From NCBI GenBank assembly GCA_015057625.1, contig SVDZ01000002.1, positions 323,802 through 387,801 on the forward strand: DNA of 64,000 nt, written 5' to 3'. Of this stretch, positions 53,968 through 63,091 are shown piece by piece. Each line of letters opens with the position of its first letter. The first letter of the stretch is position 1. Position numbers and translations under genes: made by a program. The notes under the pieces were generated by a model. That model was given only the letters and a program-made list of their open reading frames with translations. It did not search any database and was not told where the DNA came from. Origin of the DNA: Lachnospiraceae bacterium (GTDB lineage Bacteria; Bacillota; Clostridia; Lachnospirales; Lachnospiraceae).

Positions 53968-55816
53968 AACAAATTCCTCCTTGGAATGAAGCTGCTCCAC
54001 ATCCTGAACATTGCATTTTACAGTTCGGCGTAACCTTTCCTTCTTTTGCATTGTTCCATTCTCTGATGAGGAATGATTTAGAAACTCCTATATCGAGCAC
54101 GTCCCATGGGAATAATTCATCTGTGTTACGTTCTCTTGTTATATAGAAATCCATATCAACATTTGTGTCTTCAATGGCCTTACACCACATATCATACTTA
54201 AAACATTCTGACCAAGAATCATAGATACAGCCATTTCTGTAAGCTGCAAGTATGGTAGAAGACAATCTTCTGTCGCCTCTGGCAAGTAAACCTTCAAGCT
54301 CTGATAAATCTGCTTCGTGCCAGTTATATTTGATAGATTTTTTGTTTAGTAATGTGTTCATTTTATCTTTTACAATTTTAGCTTTGCCAATGAACTGATC
54401 CTTTGTGCACATAGAAGCCCACTGGAACGGAGTAAAAGGTTTTGGTATGAAGAAGGATGTGCTGGCTGTAATATTAACTTTTCCGTTTCGCTCCTGTTTT
54501 GGAATTGTGTAATATTCTTCAGCTATCAGCTCACATAAATCCATTATTGCTTCGTTATCCTCTACAGTTTCAAAAGGTAATCCCAACATGAAATATAGTT
54601 TAACCTTATTCCAACCGGCTCTGAAAGCCATCATAGAACCGTTTAAGATATTTTCTTCTGTTAATCCTTTGTTTATTACATTTCTCATACGCTGGCTTCC
54701 TGCTTCAGGAGCAAATGTAAGAGAAGATTTTTTGATGTCTTGAACTTTACTCATTACATCTAACGAAAAGGCGTCGATTCTCAAGGATGGCAAAGAGATG
54801 TTAACATGTTTTTCTTTAAATTCATCAATAAGAAAGTTAACCAGTTCAGGAAGTGATGAATAATCGCTTGAGCTTAAAGAACTGAGTGAAATCTCTTCGT
54901 ATCCTGTATTTTTAAGCATTTCTCTTGCAGTTTCCTTTAAAGCTTCGACATCTTTTTCTCTGACAGGTCTATATACTGTTCCTGCCTGACAAAAACGACA
55001 TCCTCTGATACAACCACGTTGAATCTCAAGTACCACTCTGTCCTGAGTAATTTTGATAAATGGCACAAGTGGTTTTTTAGGATATGTGGAAACACTCATA
55101 TCAAGAACAATGTCTTTTTTTACTTTTGCAGGAGCACAGTTTACGTTTGGGGTTATGGACTTTACAGTCTGATCTTCATTGTATTCAATGTCATAAAACT
55201 GTGGTACATAAATGCATGAAATTCCTGCAGCCATCTTTAAAAAGTCGAGCCTGCTTCCACCATTTTTTTTGTTTTCTTTGTATAAATCGAGTAATTCTCT
55301 GTATTTTGTTTCACCTTCACCTATGTAGAACATATCAAAGAAATCTGCAATAGGTTCAGGGTTATATGTGCATGGACCACCACCTATTACTATAGGATCG
55401 TCCTCCCCTCGATCTTTTGCATACAGCGGAATGTCGGATAATTCCAATATTTGAAGAACGTTGGTATAACACATTTCATACTGAAGTGTAATTCCTAAAA
55501 AATCAAAGTCTTTAATCGGATCCTGAGTTTCAAGTGCAAACAATTTAATGTTTTTTTCTCTCATGATTTTATCTAAGTCGGTCCATGGAGAATAAACTCT
55601 CTCACAATACACATCATTCCATTCATTAAACATATTGTAGAGAATTTGAATTCCCAAATGTGACATTCCTATTTCGTATACATCCGGGAAAGCCATACAG
55701 AATCTAATATCGACATTTTGGGGGTCTTTCTTTACCATGTTGTATTCATTGCCAATATATCTGGCTGGTTTTTCTATAGTCAAAAGAATATCATCGTCTA
55801 ACGCTAATTTTCTCAT
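53951..55816 (-). CDS. TIGR03960-type B12-binding/radical SAM protein
   Basis: 621 residues. N-terminal cobalamin-binding-like fold (about 40-200: FCMAFPDVYEIGMSHLGIQ, GGGPCTYNPEPIADFFD). Radical SAM core with RGCIRGCRFCQAGTVYRP (CxxxCxxC). C-terminal GCGAASFQGG cysteine cluster (CKMQCSGCG) for a possible second iron-sulfur site. Substrate unknown. Good AAGGAG site; first of the three-gene unit with TIGR03936 and rng. Confidence 0.92.
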   Translation of the reverse strand: MRKLALDDDILLTIEKPARYIGNEYNMVKKDPQNVDIRFCMAFPDVYEIGMSHLGIQILYNMFNEWNDVYCERVYSPWTDLDKIMREKNIKLFALETQDPIKDFDFLGITLQYEMCYTNVLQILELSDIPLYAKDRGEDDPIVIGGGPCTYNPEPIADFFDMFYIGEGETKYRELLDLYKENKKNGGSRLDFLKMAAGISCIYVPQFYDIEYNEDQTVKSITPNVNCAPAKVKKDIVLDMSVSTYPKKPLVPFIKITQDRVVLEIQRGCIRGCRFCQAGTVYRPVREKDVEALKETAREMLKNTGYEEISLSSLSSSDYSSLPELVNFLIDEFKEKHVNISLPSLRIDAFSLDVMSKVQDIKKSSLTFAPEAGSQRMRNVINKGLTEENILNGSMMAFRAGWNKVKLYFMLGLPFETVEDNEAIMDLCELIAEEYYTIPKQERNGKVNITASTSFFIPKPFTPFQWASMCTKDQFIGKAKIVKDKMNTLLNKKSIKYNWHEADLSELEGLLARGDRRLSSTILAAYRNGCIYDSWSECFKYDMWCKAIEDTNVDMDFYITRERNTDELFPWDVLDIGVSKSFLIREWNNAKEGKVTPNCKMQCSGCGAASFQGGICFENQN

Positions 55817-55852
55817 TAAGGATAAACTCCTTCCATAGTTCTATTGTGATAA

Positions 55853-56485
55853 TTATCTGTCAATTTCCTGAAGCAGTGCAGGAAGTTCTGAAATGTCATT
55901 GATTTTGTATGTTTCATCTTCAATTTCACCAAAACCGTAAGCTGCGTGAATGAAAGTTCCTCCGGCTTTTACAGTTGAAAGGTAATCTCCGTTGGTATCT
56001 CCCACATAGATGATATTGTCAATATCGTTTCTATTTGCTACTAATACAATATTTTCAGCTTTGGGCTGACCTGAAACACCGGGATTTTCAGAATCTGTAA
56101 AATACTTTTCAAAATTATAGAATTTTAGAAATGCTTCAATGTACCCGGCCTGACAATTACTCACAATAAATAATTTGTATTTTTTTGAGAGCTCGCTGAT
56201 TACTTTTTCTACGTTGTCAAAAAGAATTCCACCTTCTTTTTCAAGAAGAGCATTCTCGTTAATTTCACATTTTTTGAGGACGTCGTATTTGTCCTCGCTT
56301 GGGATACCTACGAATAGAATGTCTGCTATCTCTTCCATAAGTTTTCCCATAACACTTTGAAGGTCTGCAACTGTAAGCCTTAAATCGTATCCGCATGATT
56401 CAAATGTAGCATTCCAAGATTTAACTACATTCTCAGCTGAATCCCACAAAGTTCCATCTAAATCAAAAAATATACCTGTACTCAT
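55853..56485 (-). CDS. HAD-superfamily phosphatase (phosphoglycolate-phosphatase-like)
   Basis: 210 residues. FFDLDGTLWDS (motif I), IVSNCQAGY (motif II), GQPKAENIVL (Lys motif III) and YVGDTNGDYLSTVKAG (motif IV). Helical cap in residues 15-90 as in subclass I phosphoglycolate phosphatases. Substrate not determined. Transcribed just before the radical SAM unit, 37 bases apart. Confidence 0.88.
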   Translation of the reverse strand: MSTGIFFDLDGTLWDSAENVVKSWNATFESCGYDLRLTVADLQSVMGKLMEEIADILFVGIPSEDKYDVLKKCEINENALLEKEGGILFDNVEKVISELSKKYKLFIVSNCQAGYIEAFLKFYNFEKYFTDSENPGVSGQPKAENIVLVANRNDIDNIIYVGDTNGDYLSTVKAGGTFIHAAYGFGEIEDETYKINDISELPALLQEIDR

Positions 56486-56530
56486 TATTTTTCCTCTATT
56501 TCTTTATTAATCAATTAATGCATGGTCTTA

Positions 56531-56559
56531 TTTCACATAATCGTAATGTGTGTTATAAT
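56531..56559 (+). promoter_or_regulatory. Promoter of the PHP gene
   Basis: TTTCAC (56531-56536), 17-base spacer, TATAAT (56554-56559) with an extended TGT just upstream. The start codon lies about 85 bases further on. Confidence 0.6.
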
Positions 56560-56645
56560 CTAAAAATGAATAATTTCGGATTATTCACCACTCTTAATAA
56601 TACTATAAATATGCTTATTTTACAACTTGGATGAGGTATAAAGAT

Positions 56646-57311
56646 ATGTATAAATATGAAACTCATTTACATACCAGCGAGGCTAGCAAATGTGCAAGGA
56701 TATCAGGAAGTGAACAGGCTATTCAATATAAAAAAGCCGGCTATGACGGGATTATAATCACGGATCATTTTTTTGGTGGAAATACTTGTATCGATACTTC
56801 TCTCTCTTGGGAGGACAGAATTAATTTATTTTGCAAAGGATATGAAGAAGCAAAAAAGACCGGAGATAAAATAGGTCTACAGGTATTTTTCGGGCTTGAA
56901 CAAACTTTTGAATATACCGATTTCCTGATTTACGGGCTTGATAAGGAGTGGCTTTTGATGCATCCCGAAATTGAAAAATGTACTATTGCCCAACAGTACA
57001 AATTGGTTAAAGAGTTCGGAGGCATGGTAATACATGCTCATCCTTTTAGAGACAGACCGTATATCGATCAAATAAGATTATATCCAAATCTTGTAGATGG
57101 TGTTGAAGTAATTAACTACGGAAATTATGAAGATGAAAATATGAATGCATATAAGTACGCAAAAGAATATAATCTGCCTATGACATGCGGTTCTGACGGA
57201 CATGGTCATCAGGTTCTTGGCGGAGGTATTCGAACTAATATTAAATTAAATTCCATTGAGGATTATATTGATTTGATATTATCAGGCAAGGACTACAAAA
57301 TGATGGGATAA
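56646..57311 (+). CDS. PHP-domain phosphoesterase
   Basis: 221 residues from ATG 56646, preceded by GAGG; ATG 56631 is in frame but has no site. YETHLHTSEASKC (metal-binding HxH), GIIITDHF, VIHAHPFRD and CGSDGHGHQ are the metal ligands of PHP proteins, which hydrolyse phosphoesters. Not the histidinol-phosphatase HisK/HisJ by length or motif, although the his operon lies next to it on the other strand. Substrate unknown. Confidence 0.82.
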   Translation: MYKYETHLHTSEASKCARISGSEQAIQYKKAGYDGIIITDHFFGGNTCIDTSLSWEDRINLFCKGYEEAKKTGDKIGLQVFFGLEQTFEYTDFLIYGLDKEWLLMHPEIEKCTIAQQYKLVKEFGGMVIHAHPFRDRPYIDQIRLYPNLVDGVEVINYGNYEDENMNAYKYAKEYNLPMTCGSDGHGHQVLGGGIRTNIKLNSIEDYIDLILSGKDYKMMG

Positions 57312-57364
57312 AAAGACCCTGCAATCGTTAGTGTTTTATCAATCTAACTTTTGCAGGGTCTTTT
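57311..57364. terminator. Bidirectional terminator between the PHP gene and hisIE
   Basis: aaaagaccctgcaa (57311-57324) pairs with ttgcagggtctttt (57351-57364), with an inner gttag/ctaac. T runs on both sides make it fit for both convergent genes. Confidence 0.88.
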
Positions 57365-57366
57365 AT

Positions 57367-58638
57367 TTATCGTCTTGATAATTCTTTAGTTATATCTTTC
57401 CAAGTAATTCCTTTTTCAACCATAAGTACCATTGTGTGATACAAAAAGTCTGAAATTTCGTATTTTAATTCTTGTGGGTCAGGGTTCTTTGCGGCAATTA
57501 TTATTTCAGTCGCCTCTTCTCCGACTTTTTTGAGAATTTTATCTATACCTTTATCTATCAGATAATTTGTATAAGAACCTTCTTTCGGATTAGCTTTTCT
57601 ATCCTGAATAATATTGTATACTTTTTCAAAAACTTTGATTGGATTAGTTTCTTCGTAATCAGTTTTAACCAATTCATTGAAGAAACATGTCTCAGCTCCT
57701 GTGTGACAAGGTACACCAACCTGACAAACTTTTGCGAGAATTGTATCGTAATCACAGTCAACTTTAAGTTCTTTGACATACTGAAAATGACCTGATGTAA
57801 GACCTTTTACCCAAATTTCATTTCTACTTCTACTGAAATATGTCATTTTACCTGTTTTTATTGTAAGGTTGTAAGCTTCTTCGTTCATATATGCAACCAT
57901 GAGTACTTCATTGGTCTTGTAATCCTGAACTACTACCGGAATCATACCGTCAGAGTTTAATTTGAAATCCTGAAATTTGTATTTGCTTTCGAGAATTGAT
58001 ACTTTAATGCCTTGCTCCTTCAACTGATGCTTGAAATCCATATAATCAAAAGACAGGTTAAATTCATCGTGAGCAACTCCGTATATTTTGTCATTTTGAG
58101 AGAAAGTAATAATATCCTCAAAACTGTTAGTGCCATTATAAGCTAAAACTTTGATTCCGTTTCCGATAATCTTTTCGGCACAGTCATCTGCAATTATTAA
58201 TGAAGCACCGTCATATTTGATGCTGTTTACTTTTGAAAAATCAAATGATTTGTCTACTAAAACCGCAACTTTATCACTGCCAAATCTGTCAGATGCATCC
58301 TTTATCATATCGATATTGTTGAGTTTCTTTGCATCAAGAATTACTTTTTTTGCGCCTGTGTATAAGTATTTTTTTACATCTTCAAGGCTTTCAATATTTC
58401 CGCCAACTAACAATTTGATGTCAACGTAATCGGCAATAGTGATTATTGAACGGATGGTTTTATCGTGTCCTTTTTCATCTGAAGAAACATCGAAAATCAT
58501 AACTTCGTCAGCACCGTTGTTAGAATACTCATATACTAAATCTTTTGGAGATTCTTCTATGATCTCGCTATGATTGGTTTTCTCAACAAATACTCCGTCT
58601 TTCATAAAAAGTACAGGAATTAATTTGAATACTCCCAT
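57367..58638 (-). CDS. hisI: HisIE with an N-terminal HisA/HisF-like pseudo-barrel
   Basis: 423 residues in three parts. Residues 1-205 look like a HisA/HisF barrel ([23 protein letters not shown]), but the first catalytic Asp is lost: IPVLFM replaces IPCLDV. Residues about 215-310 are the cyclohydrolase HisI ([49 protein letters not shown]). Residues 325-423 are the pyrophosphatase HisE ([23 protein letters not shown]). The last two carry out steps 2 and 3 of histidine synthesis. ATG shares a base with the hisB stop. Confidence 0.93.
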   Translation of the reverse strand: MGVFKLIPVLFMKDGVFVEKTNHSEIIEESPKDLVYEYSNNGADEVMIFDVSSDEKGHDKTIRSIITIADYVDIKLLVGGNIESLEDVKKYLYTGAKKVILDAKKLNNIDMIKDASDRFGSDKVAVLVDKSFDFSKVNSIKYDGASLIIADDCAEKIIGNGIKVLAYNGTNSFEDIITFSQNDKIYGVAHDEFNLSFDYMDFKHQLKEQGIKVSILESKYKFQDFKLNSDGMIPVVVQDYKTNEVLMVAYMNEEAYNLTIKTGKMTYFSRSRNEIWVKGLTSGHFQYVKELKVDCDYDTILAKVCQVGVPCHTGAETCFFNELVKTDYEETNPIKVFEKVYNIIQDRKANPKEGSYTNYLIDKGIDKILKKVGEEATEIIIAAKNPDPQELKYEISDFLYHTMVLMVEKGITWKDITKELSRR

Positions 58639-59225
58639 TATAAACTTCCTTTCGTAGATAATACATCTGTAATTCTGCTGTCAATGATTGTAGCTTTATC
58701 CAGAGATTTTGCAAATGCTTTAAAAATTCCTTCAATCATGTGATGATTGTTTCCACTCTCAAGCATTTTTATATGAAGATTCATTCCACATGCGTAAGCG
58801 ATTGCATGGAAAAATTCCTTGACCATTTCTGTGTCCATATAACCCACTCTGTCTGTAGTGAAATCTACATTGAATACAAGATATGGTCTTCCGGATAAAT
58901 CAAGTGCACACTGAACCAAAGATTCATCCATAGGAAGAATACAAAAGCCGTATCTGTTGATTGATTTCTTATCACCTAAAGCTTCTTTTAATGCATTTCC
59001 AAGAGCGATTCCTGTATCTTCTATTGTGTGGTGGCAATCTACGTATAAATCGCCTTCCACTTTTACTTCAAGATCAAAAAGACCGTGTCTGGCAAAATTA
59101 GTCAGCATATGATCAAAGAATCCTATGCCTGTATTAATGTCTGCTTTTCCGGTTCCATCTAAATTGATGGTTATGTTTATATCGGTTTCGTTAGTTTTTC
59201 TTGAATATTTACCTATTCTTGCCAT
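58638..59225 (-). CDS. hisB: Imidazoleglycerol-phosphate dehydratase
   Basis: 195 residues with [28 protein letters not shown] and the duplicated [14 protein letters not shown] and GNNHHMIEG motifs that bind the two Mn ions. Mono-functional HisB without the phosphatase domain. TAATG coupling to hisIE. Confidence 0.97.
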   Translation of the reverse strand: MARIGKYSRKTNETDINITINLDGTGKADINTGIGFFDHMLTNFARHGLFDLEVKVEGDLYVDCHHTIEDTGIALGNALKEALGDKKSINRYGFCILPMDESLVQCALDLSGRPYLVFNVDFTTDRVGYMDTEMVKEFFHAIAYACGMNLHIKMLESGNNHHMIEGIFKAFAKSLDKATIIDSRITDVLSTKGSL

Positions 59226-59243
59226 ATAGTTTTCCTTTCAGTA

Positions 59244-60563
59244 TTATGCATTTATATCCTTTTCATCATTTTCATCAAATCTTACGCGAATTGAATTTGC
59301 GTGAGCTGTAAGACCTTCTGCCTTGGCAAATTTCATAATCTGTTTATTAACAGGCTCCAAAGCCTCTCTTGAATATGAAATTATGCTTGATTTCTTGATG
59401 AAATCATCTACAGAAAGTGGTGAGAAGAATTTCGCTGTTCCGTTTGTAGGAAGTACGTGGTCAGGACCTGCAAAATAATCTCCAAGTGGTTCTGAACTGT
59501 ATTCGCCAAGGAATATAGCTCCGGCATTTTTGATTTTTGTCATTAATTCAAAAGGATTAGCAGTAACAATCTCTAAGTGTTCTGAAGCAATATCGTTTGC
59601 AACTTCCACAGCGTCATCCATTGAATCAGTAACAAGAATATATCCATAATTATCAAGGGATTTTTCTAATATCTCCTTACGTGATAATTTAGATACAAAA
59701 ATATCAACATAGTCGGAAACTTCTTTTGCGATTTTCTCACTTGTAGTAACTAATATTGCTGATGCAAGTTCATCGTGCTCAGCCTGAGAAAGTAAATCGG
59801 CAGCGATATATCTAGGATTTGCAGTCTCATCTGCAATTACTAAGATTTCACTAGGACCGGCGATAGAATCAATACCAACGTATCCAAATACAGCTTTTTT
59901 AGCCAAAGCAACAAAAATGTTACCAGGTCCTACAATCTTGTCAACTTTCTTGATTGATTCAGTTCCGTAAGCCATTGCAGCAATAGCCTGTGCACCGCCT
60001 ACTTTGTAAATTTCATTTACTCCCGCCTCGTTTGCAGCTACAAGTATAGCTGGGTTTATCTTACCGTTTGGTCCCGGAGGTGTAAGCATAATAAGTTCCT
60101 CGACGCCAGCCACCTTTGCAGGAATGACATTCATTAATACAGATGAAGACAATGCAGCTTTTCCTCCCGGAACGTATACCCCGACTCTTCCAATTGGAGT
60201 AATCTTCTGACCTAAAATACTACCGTCAGGCTTTGAATCAAACCAACTGTACTGTCTTTGTTTTTCGTGATATGCTTTGATGTTCTCTTTAGAGTTTTTG
60301 ATTACATTGAGCAATTCGTCATCATTTAACAATTCATAAGCTTCGTTAATTTCTGATTCAGTCACTCTAATATTTGTCTCATTAATATCAGCTTTGTCAA
60401 ATTTCTTTGTGTATTCAAAAACAGCTTTGTTTCCGTTTTCTTTAACATTTTTGAGAATTTCTGCAACTGTTTCTTCGTATTGAGTATAGTTGTTTGGGCT
60501 TCTCTTGAGTAAATCATCTAAAATATTCTGTTTTGTTGTTTCGTCTAATTTGATAATTCTCAT
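59244..60563 (-). CDS. hisD: Histidinol dehydrogenase
   Basis: 439 residues from ATG 60563 (AAGGAG 8 bases upstream); a GTG 9 bases earlier is less well placed. Conserved VGVYVPGGKAALSSSVLM, DSIAGPSEILVIAD, LLSQAEHDELASAIL and GPDHVLPTNGTAKF. Catalyses the last two oxidations to histidine. Confidence 0.97.
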   Translation of the reverse strand: MRIIKLDETTKQNILDDLLKRSPNNYTQYEETVAEILKNVKENGNKAVFEYTKKFDKADINETNIRVTESEINEAYELLNDDELLNVIKNSKENIKAYHEKQRQYSWFDSKPDGSILGQKITPIGRVGVYVPGGKAALSSSVLMNVIPAKVAGVEELIMLTPPGPNGKINPAILVAANEAGVNEIYKVGGAQAIAAMAYGTESIKKVDKIVGPGNIFVALAKKAVFGYVGIDSIAGPSEILVIADETANPRYIAADLLSQAEHDELASAILVTTSEKIAKEVSDYVDIFVSKLSRKEILEKSLDNYGYILVTDSMDDAVEVANDIASEHLEIVTANPFELMTKIKNAGAIFLGEYSSEPLGDYFAGPDHVLPTNGTAKFFSPLSVDDFIKKSSIISYSREALEPVNKQIMKFAKAEGLTAHANSIRVRFDENDEKDINA

Positions 60564-60588
60564 AGCTTTCACTCCTTAAAAATACAAT

Positions 60589-61227
60589 CTAATATATAAG
60601 CTTCTTTAATTCTTCAGTTAACTTTTTGATACGTTCGTTTTCCATCTTCATACTCACCTGATTTACTACCATTCTGGCTGAAAGTGGACAAACTTCTTCT
60701 AATACGCCTAAACCGTTTTCTTTAAGTGTAGTTCCTGTCTCAACAATATCAACGATTACTTCTGATAATCCCACTATCGGAGCAAGTTCAACAGAACCGT
60801 TTAATTTTATAATTTCTACAGTCTGATGTTTCTGGTTATAGAAATAGTCTTTTGCAATATTTGGATATTTTGAGGCAACTCTTATCATACCATGATTGTT
60901 AAGAAGTTCTTTCGCTGATTCCGGACCGCAGACACACATACGACATTTTCCAAAGTTGAGGTCTAATACTTCGTATAATTTTCTGCCTTCTTCAAGTAAG
61001 GTATCCTTACCTACAACACCGATATCAGCTGCACCGTATTCAACGTACGTAGGTACATCGCTTGCCTTTGCGAGGAAAAACTTTAATTTTAATTCCTCAT
61101 TGACAAATATCAGTTTTCTTGTTTTTTCATCTTTCATTTCCTCGCATTTGATTCCGATTTCTTCAAACATCTTCATAGTTGTTTTTGCTAATCTTCCTTT
61201 TGCAAGGGCAAATGTTAAATATCTCAT
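60589..61227 (-). CDS. hisG: ATP phosphoribosyltransferase, short form
   Basis: 212 residues: [16 protein letters not shown] at the start and a [19 protein letters not shown] site near the end. It lacks the C-terminal regulatory domain, so it needs HisZ, which is encoded just upstream. First step of the pathway. AGGAG before ATG. Confidence 0.97.
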   Translation of the reverse strand: MRYLTFALAKGRLAKTTMKMFEEIGIKCEEMKDEKTRKLIFVNEELKLKFFLAKASDVPTYVEYGAADIGVVGKDTLLEEGRKLYEVLDLNFGKCRMCVCGPESAKELLNNHGMIRVASKYPNIAKDYFYNQKHQTVEIIKLNGSVELAPIVGLSEVIVDIVETGTTLKENGLGVLEEVCPLSARMVVNQVSMKMENERIKKLTEELKKLIY

Positions 61228-61242
61228 AATTGGACTCCTGTT

Positions 61243-62427
61243 CTACTTAAGATAAGTTACTTTTGTGGCACCGTTATCTTGCTTGAATGTAACATATTCA
61301 TTGATATCTATATTTTCTGACTTAAGAATAAGCTCAGTCTTTACGCCTTTTTTTCTGAGGGATGCAGCAAGTTTCATTGCATCTTTTCTCTTGTTTTCTT
61401 CAAAAACGATTACTTCATATGCATAATCGCAATCAACTTCTACTCTTTGTCCATAAAGGGCGAGTAAAAGTCTGTCAACATGAATACCAAATCCGATAGA
61501 AGCGGCGTCCTTTCCAAATTGACTTAATAATTTATCGTAACGACCACCTGTGACAACAGCATCACCAATTCCATATGTGTAAGCTTTGAATATGATGTTT
61601 GTATAATAATTGAAACTGCTAACCATTCCAAGGTCAAAAGAAATATACTTTGTTGCTCCGTATAAGTCTAAAATGTTGTAGAGTTTTTCCAATCTATCTA
61701 TAGCCATTAAAGCTCTTTCATTGCTTGTAAGAGTTTTGGCTAAATCAAGAACTTCCTTCTGACCAAATAACTCGGGAAATTTATTGAATGCATTACATAC
61801 ATTTTCAGGAGCTCCCAGAGAATCAAGGAAAGTCTCAACTCCGTAAAAGTTTTTGTTTTGAACTAAATCTTTAAGTTCTTCTTCCTGCTCTTCTGTAAAA
61901 TTACATTCCTCAAGAAGACCTTTAAAGAAATTAACATCACCTATTTCAACGAGAAATTCTTTTAATCCTGATTTCTTAAGGGAATCAACTACAACTGCAA
62001 TAATCTCAGCATCGGCATCAATTGAATTATCGCCGATTAATTCGCAACCCATATTTGTGCTTTCTTTTAATTTGCCCTGCAATTCATAATTGTTTACAAA
62101 TGTATTTGCTTTATAACAAAGTTTTACAGGAACAATATCATCCATAAAATACTTTGCAACCGATCTACAAATAGATGGTGTTGCATCAGGTCTTAATACA
62201 AGTGTGTTTCCTTCTCTGTCAAAAAATTTATATAAATCTTTTGACTGAACACTTCCTTTTTCTTTATTGAAAATATCAAAGAATTCAAAAGTCGGTGTCT
62301 GGATATTCTGGTATCCATATAAAGTGAAAACATCATTTAATTTATTTTCAAGTGCAATTTTGCTGGCACATTCTTTTCCATATACATCTCTTACACCTTC
62401 AGGTGTGTGCAATAATACTTTTGACAT
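61243..62427 (-). CDS. hisZ: ATP phosphoribosyltransferase regulatory subunit
   Basis: 394 residues, related to histidyl-tRNA synthetase catalytic core (PEGVRDVYGKECASKIALE, FFDREGNTLVLRPDATPSICR, GGRYDKLLSQFG) but without an anticodon-binding domain and with changed class-II active residues. Forms the active complex with the short HisG. First gene of hisZ-hisG-hisD-hisB-hisIE; hisA, hisF, hisH and hisC are not in this window. Confidence 0.95.
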   Translation of the reverse strand: MSKVLLHTPEGVRDVYGKECASKIALENKLNDVFTLYGYQNIQTPTFEFFDIFNKEKGSVQSKDLYKFFDREGNTLVLRPDATPSICRSVAKYFMDDIVPVKLCYKANTFVNNYELQGKLKESTNMGCELIGDNSIDADAEIIAVVVDSLKKSGLKEFLVEIGDVNFFKGLLEECNFTEEQEEELKDLVQNKNFYGVETFLDSLGAPENVCNAFNKFPELFGQKEVLDLAKTLTSNERALMAIDRLEKLYNILDLYGATKYISFDLGMVSSFNYYTNIIFKAYTYGIGDAVVTGGRYDKLLSQFGKDAASIGFGIHVDRLLLALYGQRVEVDCDYAYEVIVFEENKRKDAMKLAASLRKKGVKTELILKSENIDINEYVTFKQDNGATKVTYLK

Positions 62428-62461
62428 TTAAAAACCTTCCTTTGCTTTAACGTGGTAAAGT

Positions 62462-62522
62462 GGTAGCGTGATAATTTGCTATCGTGTTATTGAATTATAC
62501 ATTATTATTATTTCACTGTCAA
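62462..62522 (-). promoter_or_regulatory. his operon promoter with repeated operator-like elements
   Basis: Minus-strand TTGACA (62517-62522), 17-base spacer, TATAAT (62494-62499). Immediately downstream, over the start point, are two 14-base elements with a 16-base period, ggtagcgtgataat (62462-62475) and gctatcgtgttatt (62478-62491). They also contain tagc/gcta as an inverted pair. This looks like a repressor site. No T-box is present. Confidence 0.6.
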
Positions 62523-62556
62523 CAGCCTATTAATGTAACTTTTTTTAATAAAAATA

Positions 62557-63090
62557 CTAATCTCTTTCGTTTAAATCTTTTTGCAGCTGTTCTAAATAAT
62601 GTAAAGGAAATCCCACGCCCTTTCCGATTTTGTAGTTTTGATCGATTTCATCGAATCTGAAGCTTTTTCTTCCTCCTGCTTTCGCTCTGTCATAAAAAAT
62701 CTTTACTGTTCTATAAGGAACGTAATATGTTTCATGTCTTGATGAATAATATATTATAAAGAAAGAAATACCTTCCTGTCTTTCAAATTGATCCATAAAT
62801 TCAATCTGATGTTCGTGAATGTTGTCCAACGGAAATGTATCTGTAGCGCATTCTTTTGCATCAAAACAGACAGGTATTCCCTGTACTACTCCGATATAGT
62901 CGACAGTACTTTTAGAATCGAAATATGCCAAAGTGATATGTCTGGTACTCTGATCGATTCGTACCGGTGTTATTGGAGTAGGTATTTTTTGGATAAGAGC
63001 TAAGTTTTTTGTTTTGTATTGTTCATTTGTAAGGTTTATCAGTTCTTCTAACGCTGAACCTCTAAGCCCTCTGCTGTTCCATGTTCCCAT
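62557..63090 (-). CDS. recU: RecU-type Holliday junction resolvase
   Basis: 177 residues. NSRGLRGSALEELINLTNEQY, the PTPITPVRI segment, SKSTVDYIGVVQGIPVCFDAKE (PD-(D/E)xK catalytic Asp, Asp/Glu and Lys) and FPLDNIHEHQIEFM all fit RecU. It resolves recombination intermediates. AGGAT site; 1-base gap from the pseudouridine synthase stop. Confidence 0.9.
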   Translation of the reverse strand: MGTWNSRGLRGSALEELINLTNEQYKTKNLALIQKIPTPITPVRIDQSTRHITLAYFDSKSTVDYIGVVQGIPVCFDAKECATDTFPLDNIHEHQIEFMDQFERQEGISFFIIYYSSRHETYYVPYRTVKIFYDRAKAGGRKSFRFDEIDQNYKIGKGVGFPLHYLEQLQKDLNERD

Positions 63091-63091
63091 A

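Noticed and set aside
56646..57311. Histidinol-phosphatase completing the neighbouring his operon
   Set aside because: The PHP protein is on the opposite strand with its own promoter and shared terminator, and is shorter than HisK/HisJ; no specific motif supports it.
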